Shown here in pieces: positions 22,331 through 29,783 of a DNA stretch of 37,587 bases. A program made the position numbers and the translations under genes. Positions within the stretch are counted from its first letter, which is position 1. Each line of letters opens with the position of its first letter. The notes below the pieces were generated by a model. The model ran no database searches and had not been told where the DNA came from. It was given only the letters and a program-made list of their open reading frames with translations. Source of the DNA: SLRI01 sp964576715 (GTDB taxonomy: Bacteria; Pseudomonadota; Alphaproteobacteria; Geminicoccales; Geminicoccaceae); contig CAZNWE010000041.1 of NCBI GenBank assembly GCA_964576715.1, positions 1 to 37,587 on the forward strand, written 5' to 3'.

Positions 22331-23277
22331 CCCGAGCACCGCGCCGATCACGACGTCGCCGGCGCGGCTTGGACGATGGCGAGGCGACGAGGCGGCGCCA
22401 CGGAGTGGCAGAGGATGCGGGCTTTCTCTCGAACAGCCGGCTCCAGGTGCCGCCTTTGGCTGTCTCCAAGTACCGCCACCCCCAGATCAGGTCCCCATCG
22501 ACGACCAGGTCCTCGCCGTTGACGAAGCTCGCCTCGTCACTGGCGAGATAGAGCGCCGCCGCGGCGATGTCGTCGGCGAGGCCAGCCCTCGGCACGGCTT
22601 GCAGGGCGGCCAGTGCCGTCTTCACCGTCTCGCTGGTGGCATCGACCGTGGCCGCATCCATGCCCAGCGATTTCGCGAAAATGCCCGTGGCGATGCCGCT
22701 GGGCGAGATGGAGTCCACCCGGACACCGTCCTCGCCGAGCTCCATGGCGGCGCAACGGGTCGGGTGGATCACCGCGGCCTTGGCCACGCCATAGATCAGC
22801 GAGCTGCTGTATCCGGCCCGATGCCCGGCCACCGGGCCGACATTGCTGATGCTGCCGGCCGCTCGCGCCCGAATCGTTGGTGCTGCACGCTTCATGTGCG
22901 CGAGCGCGCCCCGGACATCCACGCCTAGGGCCTCGTCGAACCCGTCGAGTGACAGGGTCTCCAGCCGACCGCCGGGTGCGGGCCCCGGCATTGTTCATCA
23001 AGATGTCGATCCGGCCATGCCGAGCCAGGGTTTCGCCGATCGTGCGGTCGGCGTCGGCCTCGTCGCCGGCGTCGGCCACCAGAAACATGGCGCCGGTTTG
23101 CTCGGCGAGCGCATCGCCGAGGCCAGCGCGACGCCCGGTGAACCCGACCTCGGCACCCTCGGCGCGGAACCGCTCGACGACCTTGCGGCCGATGTTGCTG
23201 GTGCCCCCGGTGATGATCGCGATCTTGCCTTGCAGCCGCATCGTTGCCATCGCTGGTAGTCGAGGCCGAGCCACCAT
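22197..23277 (-). pseudogene. Short-chain dehydrogenase/reductase split by a frameshift
   Basis: The first part (from MVARPRLPAMATMRLQGK at 23277, or ATG 23250) has the cofactor motif ITGGTSNIG and reaches ILMNNAGAR. It then loses homology (RTRRSAGDPVTRRVRR). The second part resumes in another frame with GRLETLSLDGFDEALGVDVRGALAHMKRAAP, the catalytic YGVAKAA and the C-terminal VNGEDLVVDGDLIWG. Deleting one base in the GGG at 22974-22976 would join the two as ...NNAGARTGGRLETL. The C-terminal end also fails to stop where SDRs normally do: it runs on as Arg/Ser-rich sequence to 22197, overlapping the hydrolase gene by 134 bases. Two lesions suggest a real decaying gene; a sequencing error at the G-run is the alternative. 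Confidence 0.75.
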
Positions 23278-23428
23278 GTCTCTAATCCCCCGCCGATCCT
23301 TGAGCGTAGACCTGGGCGTCGCCAAACCGTTCTCGTGGTCCGGCCTTTTCGGTTCCGACCGTTGCCACCCCAATGACGGCGGTGCCCCCGGTCGATGATG
23401 CGGCGAACGGACCGATCACCGAGGGCCG

Positions 23429-23485
23429 AGCAGCGGGGCAACGTGGGCTGATCACGGGATCGCGCGGTGGGCTCGCCCCGCTGCT
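23429..23485. promoter_or_regulatory. 11-bp inverted repeat in a divergent intergenic region
   Basis: AGCAGCGGGGC (23429-23439) and GCCCCGCTGCT (23475-23485) are perfect inverted copies separated by 35 bases, midway between the divergent SDR remnant and the TPR gene. It could be a two-site operator or a structured leader for the TPR gene. No promoter hexamers are convincing around it. Confidence 0.4.
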
Positions 23486-23531
23486 GCGGCGGTACCAATT
23501 CAGTAGATGTTGAGTGCGAACAGCGAGGTCG

Positions 23532-24089
23532 ATGGTGAAACGCAAGCTGATGATCTGGGTCGGGTTGGTCCTGGTGGCGCTGGCACAGCCTGCCAGGGCT
23601 GACCAGGACGATCCCAGGCTCGATACCCTGTTCGAGGATTTGCAGACGGCCGGCTCGGTGACCGCTGCCCAGCCGATCGAGGCCGAGATCTGGTCGATCT
23701 GGCTCAAGATCGACGACAGCGCCAGCGCGCGGCTGCTGCGCCAGGGCAGCGACGCCATGGCCCGGCGCCTGTTCCCGGTGGCGATCCACAGCTTCAACCG
23801 GCTGATCGAGCGCTCGCCCGGCTTTGCCGAGGCGTGGAACCGGCGGGCGACCCTGCACTACCTGATGGGCAATGACGAGGCGTCGATCCGCGACATCGAG
23901 CAGGCCCTGGTGCTCGAGCCACGCCACTTCGGCGCATTGTCGGGACTCGGGCTGATCATGCTGCGCAACGACCGGCCGGCAGCCGCGCTGCGCAGCTTCG
24001 AGGCGGCGCTCGAGGTGCACCCGCACCTGCCGGCTGCCCGCGCCCATCTCGAGCCACTGCGGGACATGCTCGTGGGCGAGCCCATCTGA
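23532..24089 (+). CDS. Periplasmic TPR-repeat protein
   Basis: A 185-aa protein with a signal peptide (MVKRKLMIWVGLVLVALAQPARA|DQDD). The mature part contains about three tetratricopeptide repeats: DAMARRLFPVAIHSFNRLIERSPGFAEAWNRRAT, then YLMGNDEASIRDIEQALVLEPRHFGALSGLG, then RNDRPAAALRSFEAALEVHPHLPAARAHL. TPRs are protein-protein interaction scaffolds; no catalytic domain is present. The start at 23532 is chosen over GTG 23514 because a GAGG site and the signal peptide fit. It lies 111 bases before the Mla-type operon on the same strand. A functional link to envelope lipid transport is possible but unproven. Confidence 0.85.
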   Translation: MVKRKLMIWVGLVLVALAQPARADQDDPRLDTLFEDLQTAGSVTAAQPIEAEIWSIWLKIDDSASARLLRQGSDAMARRLFPVAIHSFNRLIERSPGFAEAWNRRATLHYLMGNDEASIRDIEQALVLEPRHFGALSGLGLIMLRNDRPAAALRSFEAALEVHPHLPAARAHLEPLRDMLVGEPI

Positions 24090-24200
24090 TCGACCAATCG
24101 CCATTACCGACCGCCGCCACCACCGATTGATGGCGTGCCGCTTGCGCCGCGCCGGACCCTCGGTAGGATCAGCGTCCGTTGTTGATCGCCTGGGGGACCG

Positions 24201-25337
24201 GTGGCGGGTTGGGTAAAGACGGCGCGGCAGGAGAGTGTCTGCCTCCTGCTCTGCGGTGGCGATTGGCGCATGCCCGAGCTCAAGGCGCTCGACCGGGCCC
24301 TCATCGACGGCCTCGCCCGGCTCGGCGACCGGGCGCCGGAGCAGGTGCGGATCATTCTCGAGGGGATCGAGCGCATCGATACCGCCGGTGCCTGGCTGAT
24401 CGTCCGGACGATCCGGTCGCTCGAGGCTACCGGCAGTGCGATCGAGGTCGTCGGTGCGCGGCCGAGCCACGCTGCCCTGCTCGAGCGGATACGCGCCATC
24501 GAGCCCGAGCCCTGCGCCGCCGAGATCGTCGACCATCCGATCCTCCGGCTGATCGTGGCGCTCGGCCGGACGACCGTCGAGCTGGTGCAGGAGAGCGGGC
24601 GCTTCTTCACCTTCGCCGGCGCCGTCACCCTGGCGTTTCTCCGCCAGCTCGTTCGCCCGCGGCGCATTAGGACGGCGGCGATTATCCATCATATCGAGGC
24701 CACGGGCGTCAATGCGATCCCGATCGTCGCCTTGATGGCGTTCCTGATCGGCGTGGTGCTCGCCTACCAGGGGGCCGACCAGCTGCGGCAGTTCGGGGCG
24801 GAGCTGTTCACCGTCGACCTCCTGGCCGTGGCGACGCTGCGCGAGCTCGGCGTGCTGTTGACGGCGATCATGGTGGCCGGCCGCTCAGGCAGTGCGTTCA
24901 CGGCGCAGATCGGCACGATGAAGGTCAACGAGGAGCTGGACGCGATGGAGGTGATCGGCCTCGACCGCCTCGACGTGCTGGTCACGCCACGGATCATCGC
25001 CCTGGTCGTCGCCCTGCCCCTGTTGGGCTTCCTCGCCAATATCATGGCGCTGGTCGGTGGCGGGCTCGTCGTCATCTTCGTCCTCGACATCCCGCTCGTG
25101 CTCTTCCTCCGCCAGCTCAGGGAAGCGGTCGACGTCGACCTGTTCATCGCCGGGCTGATCAAGGCGCCGGTCTTCGCCATCATCATCGCCTCGATCGGCT
25201 GCTATATGGGGCTCAAGGTGAAAGGGGACGCGGCCAGTGTCGGCGCGCTCACGACGCAATCGGTGGTGGCCGGCGTCTTCCTGGTGATCGTCGTGAATGC
25301 CGCCTTCTCGGTCCTCTTCGCCACTTTCGGGCTGTGA
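24201..25337 (+). CDS. MlaE-type ABC lipid transport permease with N-terminal STAS domain
   Basis: A 378-aa inner-membrane permease of the MlaE/Ttg2B family, starting at GTG with GGGGGA upstream. Residues about 1-100 form a STAS-like domain (IILEGIERIDTAGAWLIVRTIRSLE), the part supplied by MlaB in E. coli, here fused. The permease follows: TGVNAIPIVALMAFLIGVVLAYQGADQL, then the family signature ELGVLLTAIMVAGRSGSAFTAQIGTMKVNEELDAMEVIGLD, and C-terminal spans FAIIIASIGCYMGLKVKGDA and VFLVIVVNAAFSVLFATFGL. It works with the downstream ATPase and MCE protein to move phospholipid-like substrates between the membranes. It is the first gene of a tightly packed operon. Confidence 0.93.
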   Translation: MAGWVKTARQESVCLLLCGGDWRMPELKALDRALIDGLARLGDRAPEQVRIILEGIERIDTAGAWLIVRTIRSLEATGSAIEVVGARPSHAALLERIRAIEPEPCAAEIVDHPILRLIVALGRTTVELVQESGRFFTFAGAVTLAFLRQLVRPRRIRTAAIIHHIEATGVNAIPIVALMAFLIGVVLAYQGADQLRQFGAELFTVDLLAVATLRELGVLLTAIMVAGRSGSAFTAQIGTMKVNEELDAMEVIGLDRLDVLVTPRIIALVVALPLLGFLANIMALVGGGLVVIFVLDIPLVLFLRQLREAVDVDLFIAGLIKAPVFAIIIASIGCYMGLKVKGDAASVGALTTQSVVAGVFLVIVVNAAFSVLFATFGL

Positions 25338-25341
25338 GCCG

Positions 25342-26235
25342 ATGAGCGCCGAAACCGTCATCGCGGTCGACGACCTGGTCACCCGCTTCGGCCGCACGGT
25401 GATCCACGACGGCCTCTCGCTCGACGTCAGGCGGGGCGAGGTGCTGGCGGTGGTCGGCGGCTCGGGCACCGGCAAGACGGTGCTGGTGCGCGAGATCATC
25501 GGGTTGATGCGGCCGGCTCGGGGCGAGATCCGGCTCTTCGGCGAGCCCATCTCGAAGCTCGACGACCGGGCGCGCGAAGCGCTCAGGATGCGCACCGGCA
25601 TGCTGTTTCAAGACGGGGCGCTGTTCAGTTCGCTCACCGTGGCGCAGAATATTTGTGTGCCGCTGAAGACTTGGTATCGGCTCCGCCCGGCCCTGCTCGA
25701 CGAGCTCGCCGGGTTGAAGCTGGCCCTGGCCGGGCTCGAGCCGTCGGCGGCGCAGAAATACCCGGCCGAGCTCTCCGGCGGCATGCGCAAGCGGGCCGGG
25801 CTGGCCCGGGCCTTGGCCCTCGACCCGGAGATCGTCTTTCTCGACGAGCCCACGGCCGGCCTCGACCCGATCGCCGCCGCCGAGTTCGACAGCCTCATCC
25901 AGTCCCTGCAACGGACCCTTAAGATCACCGTCGTCATGATCACCCACGACCTCGACAGCCTGAACCGTATCGCCGACCGGGTCATGGTGCTCGTCGACAA
26001 GCAAGCCCGCGTCGGCACCCTCGACCAAATCAAAGCCGACCCGCACCCCTGGATCCAGGCCTATTTCAGCGGCCCGCGGGGGCGCGCTGCGGCAGCGTCT
26101 GCGGCCGCGACCGGACCGGCCGGCAGCGAGCAGGGCGGCGCCGCGCCAGCCGGCCGGCAGCGCCCGGTCGGCAACTCACCCCGTCGCCGTGGCGCGAACC
26201 AGGCCGAAACGACGGTCAGCCAAGGAAATCGCTGA
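25342..26235 (+). CDS. MlaF-type ABC ATPase
   Basis: The ATPase of the lipid transporter, 297 aa. It starts MSAETVIAVDDLVTRFG, 4 bases after the permease stop. Walker A is GGSGTGKT (39-46), the Q-loop is MLFQDGALFSSLTVAQNI, the signature is LSGGMRKRAGLARAL and the Walker B is IVFLDEPTAGLDP with H-loop ITHD. RKR after the signature is typical of MlaF. The last 55 or so residues, after YFSGPRG, are an unusual Ala/Gly/Arg/Gln-rich disordered tail, longer than in ordinary MlaF. In E. coli the MlaF C-terminal extension contacts its neighbour subunit, so the tail may be regulatory or merely drifted. The stop overlaps the next ATG by one base. Confidence 0.93.
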   Translation: MSAETVIAVDDLVTRFGRTVIHDGLSLDVRRGEVLAVVGGSGTGKTVLVREIIGLMRPARGEIRLFGEPISKLDDRAREALRMRTGMLFQDGALFSSLTVAQNICVPLKTWYRLRPALLDELAGLKLALAGLEPSAAQKYPAELSGGMRKRAGLARALALDPEIVFLDEPTAGLDPIAAAEFDSLIQSLQRTLKITVVMITHDLDSLNRIADRVMVLVDKQARVGTLDQIKADPHPWIQAYFSGPRGRAAAASAAATGPAGSEQGGAAPAGRQRPVGNSPRRRGANQAETTVSQGNR

Positions 26236-27206
26236 TGGAGACCCGTGCCAGCCATCTCGTCGTCGGGGTCTTCGTGCTCGTGCTCAGCATCGGCATGGCG
26301 ATCTTCGGCGTCTGGCTCGCCCAGCGCGACATCGATCGGACGTTCACGGTGTACGAGATCGTCTTCGCGGGCTCGATCTTCGGCCTGCAGGAAGGCAGCC
26401 AAGTCGTGTTCAGGGGCGTGCCGGTCGGCCGGGTCACCGACATCAGCATCGATCCGGACAATGCCGAACAGGTGTTGGTGGACATCGAGGTCGACCAGGC
26501 GACGCCCATCGTGATCGACACCTATGCGGTGCTGGTGCCGCAGGGCGTCACCGGGCTGCTCGTGGTCGAGCTCCGGGGTGGCGATGCCACCGCCCCGCGA
26601 CGCACCGCCGAGGACGGCGAGAAGCCGCAGATCGCCGGGCGGGTTTCGGCGATCGAGCAGGTCTTCGCCTCGACCCCGGAAATCCTCGCCCGCGCCGTCC
26701 TGATCATGGAGCGCATCGGCACCGCCCTCTCGGACGACAACATCGCCCGACTGACCAGCACGCTGAGCAGTCTCGAACAGGTCGCGGCGACCATCGCCGG
26801 GCGCGCCGACGACATCGATCGGCTGATCGCGGCGAGCGCCGATATCGGCGATGACGCGCGGGCGGCGCTGGTCGGCTTCGTCGGCCTCGTCGACACGGCC
26901 GAACGGCTCGCCACGACGCTGGAGAACGAGGCCACGGGCATCGGCAGCAAGGGCGATGCCGCGCTCGCCGAGATCGAGGCGGCGGCCCAGGCAGCGCGCA
27001 ACCTCGCCTGGCGGGCCGATCGCGTGCTGGCGACGAGCCAGGAGCCGTTGGAGGATTTCAGCCACGCCGCGCTTTATGAATTGGGCGAGATGATCCGCGA
27101 GATCCGCACCCTGGTGGCAGCGATGAGCCGCATCGCTACCGATTTCGAGCGCGACCCGGCCGGGTTCTTGATTGGCGGCAGTGCGCGCGGCTTCACCCCG
27201 CCATGA
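26235..27206 (+). CDS. MlaD-type MCE substrate-binding protein
   Basis: A 323-aa protein anchored by one N-terminal membrane helix (HLVVGVFVLVLSIGMAIFGVWLA), with an MCE domain at about 38-117 (YEIVFAGSIFGLQEGSQVVFRGVPVGRVTDISID). MCE proteins form hexameric rings that conduct lipids across the periplasm. After the MCE domain a long helical region (about 125-300) contains heptad-like Ala/Leu/Ile stretches (RLTSTLSSLEQVAATIAGRADDIDRL) and could form a coiled-coil barrel extension, as in longer MCE proteins. It overlaps the ATPase stop by 1 base and the next gene by 4 bases. Confidence 0.92.
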   Translation: METRASHLVVGVFVLVLSIGMAIFGVWLAQRDIDRTFTVYEIVFAGSIFGLQEGSQVVFRGVPVGRVTDISIDPDNAEQVLVDIEVDQATPIVIDTYAVLVPQGVTGLLVVELRGGDATAPRRTAEDGEKPQIAGRVSAIEQVFASTPEILARAVLIMERIGTALSDDNIARLTSTLSSLEQVAATIAGRADDIDRLIAASADIGDDARAALVGFVGLVDTAERLATTLENEATGIGSKGDAALAEIEAAAQAARNLAWRADRVLATSQEPLEDFSHAALYELGEMIREIRTLVAAMSRIATDFERDPAGFLIGGSARGFTPP

Positions 27207-27862
27207 GGGCGGGCATCGATCACGCTCGGCGCCACGCCGTCGGCTCCGGCATGGCCCTTACCCTGGCCCTGTCGTTCGCCGCCTGCACGCCCTTCGCCCT
27301 GACCCGGCGGACCCCGCCGAGTCTGCACCGGCTGACACCCAAGACCAGCTTCGACGCCACCCTGCCGGACCTCGGCCAGCGGCTGATGATCGAGCCACCA
27401 AGTGCGGCGAGTGGCCTGAACACGGCGCGCATCGCGCTCAGGCCCGATCCCATGGGGCTCGATTTCTATGCCGATGCGCAATGGGTGGAGGTGGTGCCGG
27501 TCATGGTCCAGGTGCTGCTGCTCGAATCGTTCGACGCGAGCGGCGTCTTCGATGTGCTCAGCCCGGAATCGACTGGCCTGCGGCCGGATTTCGTGATGCG
27601 GGTGTTCATTCGCGAGTTTCAGGCCGAGTACGACGACGGGCTCGACCAGCCGCCGCTGGTCAACGTGCATTTGCAGGTCCGCCTGCTGCGGACGCCGCGG
27701 CGCGAGTCGCTCGCCACCTTCAATTCCAGCGAGATCGTCCGCGCCGCCGGCACCTCGCTCGACCGCGTGATCCTCGCCTTCGACCTGGCACTCGGCCGGG
27801 TGCAGCGGCGGATCGTCGAATGGACCGTCGAGCAGGTGGTAGCGGCAGACCGCCGCGCCTGA
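27203..27862 (+). CDS. ABC-type transport auxiliary lipoprotein (PqiC/LptL-like)
   Basis: A 219-aa lipoprotein. The N-terminus is basic (MRAGIDHARRH), then hydrophobic GMALTLALSF and the lipobox SFAAC, with acylated Cys at about residue 28. The mature domain fits the auxiliary component family that accompanies MCE transport operons (PqiC-like): LMIEPPSAASGLNTARIALRPDPMGLDFYADAQWVEVVPVMVQVLLLESFDASGVF and RVFIREFQAEY are characteristic in layout. It probably sits in the outer membrane as the acceptor or donor end of the lipid path. ATGA overlap with the MCE gene. No MlaA or MlaC homologue is present in the window. Confidence 0.85.
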   Translation: MRAGIDHARRHAVGSGMALTLALSFAACTPFALTRRTPPSLHRLTPKTSFDATLPDLGQRLMIEPPSAASGLNTARIALRPDPMGLDFYADAQWVEVVPVMVQVLLLESFDASGVFDVLSPESTGLRPDFVMRVFIREFQAEYDDGLDQPPLVNVHLQVRLLRTPRRESLATFNSSEIVRAAGTSLDRVILAFDLALGRVQRRIVEWTVEQVVAADRRA

Positions 27863-27878
27863 CCGGCAGCGAACAGCC

Positions 27879-27906
27879 TTGCCTCGATATATCGAGGCAA
27901 TATATA
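27879..27906 (+). promoter_or_regulatory. padR promoter with a perfect 22-bp palindromic operator
   Basis: The half-site TTGCCTCGATA (27879-27889) is followed directly by its exact reverse complement (27890-27900). The same bases supply a -35 (TTGCCT, 27879-27884); 16 bases later comes TATATA (27901-27906) as the -10. The palindrome therefore spans exactly the -35 and spacer. A bound dimer would block RNA polymerase. It lies 36 bases before the padR ATG, as expected for an autoregulated PadR-efflux operon. A/T-rich sequence continues to about 27920 (GACATATC). Confidence 0.7.
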
Positions 27907-27936
27907 TCGGACTGACATATCTGGCGGTGAGAACGC

Positions 27937-28599
27937 ATGGACGTCAAAACGCTCTGCCTCGGTGTGCTCAGTCAGGCAGACTACTCGGGCTACGAAATCA
28001 AGCGCTGCTGCGAGGAGGTGTTCCGCCACTTCTTCGTCGCCGGCTTCGGCTCGATCTACCCGGCCCTGGCCGAATTGCAGCGCGACGGCCTGGTCACGGC
28101 GCAGAGCGTCGAGCAGAAGAATCGCCCGGACAAAAAGATCTACCGGATCACCGAGGCGGGCCGCACCGCCCTTGCCGCGGATCTGGTCGTGACCCCGCCG
28201 CGCCACAAGGTGCGCTCGGAATTCCTCACCTTGATGTATTTCGCCCACCTGTTGCCGCCCGAGCGGGTCGATGCGGTCCTCTCCGAGATGATCGAGCGCT
28301 TCGAGGCTACCCTGGTCGACGAGCTGGCGATCTTCGATCGGGACGATGCACCGCGTGATCTCACCCCCGGCCAGCGTTTCGCCCTGGGTTATGGACGCAC
28401 CGTGCTGACCGCGGCACTCGCCTACTGCAAACGGCAGCGGCCGCAGCTGGCGCGGGCGCTGCGAGGCGAGCCGACGGACGCGGTCGGGCCGACCGCAGAG
28501 CCCACGCCGGAACCCGCCCGGGAGCCTGCCCGAGAGCCTGCCAATGACCGGCGGCCGCGACGGGGCGCAGCCGACAGCACCCCCCTGGCGGGTGAGTGA
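27937..28599 (+). CDS. PadR-family transcriptional regulator
   Basis: A 220-aa winged-helix regulator. The N-terminal PadR domain (1-85) reads LCLGVLSQADYSGYEIKRCCEE, then FGSIYPALAELQRDGLVTAQ (recognition helix and wing) and YRITEAGRTAL. A helical dimerisation domain of the Vir_act_alpha_C type follows (about 95-170). The last 45 residues are a Pro/Glu/Arg/Ala tail with short repeats (EPAREPAREPAN) that is probably disordered. PadR proteins are usually repressors released by small aromatic or hydrophobic compounds. The pump genes follow after 2 bases, so it most likely represses its own operon through the upstream palindrome. The ribosome site is weak. Confidence 0.92.
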   Translation: MDVKTLCLGVLSQADYSGYEIKRCCEEVFRHFFVAGFGSIYPALAELQRDGLVTAQSVEQKNRPDKKIYRITEAGRTALAADLVVTPPRHKVRSEFLTLMYFAHLLPPERVDAVLSEMIERFEATLVDELAIFDRDDAPRDLTPGQRFALGYGRTVLTAALAYCKRQRPQLARALRGEPTDAVGPTAEPTPEPAREPAREPANDRRPRRGAADSTPLAGE

Positions 28600-28601
28600 C
28601 G

Positions 28602-29783
28602 ATGCGCCACTCGATCCTGATCGCCCTGTTGATCGCGCTCGGCGTGGCCGCTTGGCTGGCCTCGCCGTTTCTTGGTCTCGATCGCAGCACCGGCGAGGCC
28701 ACGAACGGCCTCGAGGCGTCGTCGCCGACTGTTGCGCCAGGGTCCGGCGGGCCAGCGGCAGCGGCGACGAAAGAGGCTGAGCCGAGCATCGCCGTGCGCA
28801 CCCGGCAGTCGATCGCCGAGCCGATTGCCCGTGAGCTGGTCTTGAACGGCCGGACCGAGGCCGACCGCACCGTGCGTCTCGCTGCTGAGACCTCGGCGCG
28901 GGTGGTCGAGTTGCCGGTGGCCAAGGGCGAGGCGGTACGCGTCGGCGACGTCGTCGCCCGGCTCGATCGGCGCGAGCGCGAGGCGGCGCTCGCCGAGGCC
29001 GCGGCCGCACTCGAGCAGCGGACGATCGAGTACGAAGGGGCACGGCGCCTCGGCGAGCGCGGCTTTCAGGCCGATACCCAGGTCGCCGCCGCCCGCGCCA
29101 ACCTCGAATTCGCCCGCTACCACCTGCGCGCGGCCGAGATCGAGCTCGCCCATACCGACATCGTGGCGCCGTTCGACGGGGTGCTCGAGGAGCGGCCGGT
29201 CGAGCTCGGCAGCTTCGTCGATATCGGCGACGCCATCGCGACGCTGGTCGATCTCGACCCGATCGTGGTGGTCAGCGACGTGCCGGAGGCAGCGATCGGC
29301 GGGGTAGAGCCCGGCAGCGCGGCCGAGATCCGTCTTGTCGACGGCACCAGCAGGTCGGGCCGGGTGCGCTTCGTCGCGCGCCAGGCAAACACGCAGACCC
29401 GGACCTTCCGCGTCGAGGTGGCGGTCGACAATCCGCAGCACGCCATCGCCGCCGGCCTCAGCACCACCCTCGTCCTGCGCCTCGATCCGGTCCAGGCGCA
29501 CGCGGTCTCGCCCGGCATCCTGGTGCTCGACGATGCCGGGGCACTCGGCGTCAAGGCGGTGACCGCGGACGGCACCGTCGTTTTCCACGCCGCCGACATC
29601 ATCCGCGCCGAGGCCGACACGGTGTGGCTCGCCGGCATCCCGGACGAGCTCGCGCTGATCACCGTTGGTCAGGGCTTCGTGACGGCCGGCCAACAGGTCG
29701 CGGCGACCGACGAGGCGACGATCCAGGCCGAGCTCGACGACGGCCTGCCGGTGCTCGACCCGAAGCCGGGGGTGACCCGATGA
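28602..29783 (+). CDS. RND efflux periplasmic adaptor (membrane fusion protein)
   Basis: A 393-aa adaptor that links the inner-membrane RND pump to an outer-membrane channel. There is an N-terminal membrane anchor (SILIALLIALGVAAWLASPF), an Ala/Gly/Ser/Pro linker (30-60), then the barrel-sandwich (lipoyl) halves ETSARVVELPVAKGEAVRVGDVVARLD and HTDIVAPFDGVLEERPVELGSFVDIGDAIATLVDLDP. These flank a coiled-coil hairpin (REAALAEAAAALEQRTIEYEGARRLGERG). A beta-barrel and membrane-proximal domain follow (VSDVPEAAIGGVEPG; VDNPQHAIAAGLSTTLVL). ATG 28602 is preferred over GTG 28596. ATGA overlap with the pump gene. No outer-membrane TolC-like gene is nearby. Confidence 0.92.
   Translation: MRHSILIALLIALGVAAWLASPFLGLDRSTGEATNGLEASSPTVAPGSGGPAAAATKEAEPSIAVRTRQSIAEPIARELVLNGRTEADRTVRLAAETSARVVELPVAKGEAVRVGDVVARLDRREREAALAEAAAALEQRTIEYEGARRLGERGFQADTQVAAARANLEFARYHLRAAEIELAHTDIVAPFDGVLEERPVELGSFVDIGDAIATLVDLDPIVVVSDVPEAAIGGVEPGSAAEIRLVDGTSRSGRVRFVARQANTQTRTFRVEVAVDNPQHAIAAGLSTTLVLRLDPVQAHAVSPGILVLDDAGALGVKAVTADGTVVFHAADIIRAEADTVWLAGIPDELALITVGQGFVTAGQQVAATDEATIQAELDDGLPVLDPKPGVTR

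Noticed and set aside
22998..24692. 564-codon minus-strand frame across the SDR and TPR genes
   Set aside because: The translation has no family resemblance, overlaps real genes in other frames, and its end is an out-of-frame reading of the SDR.
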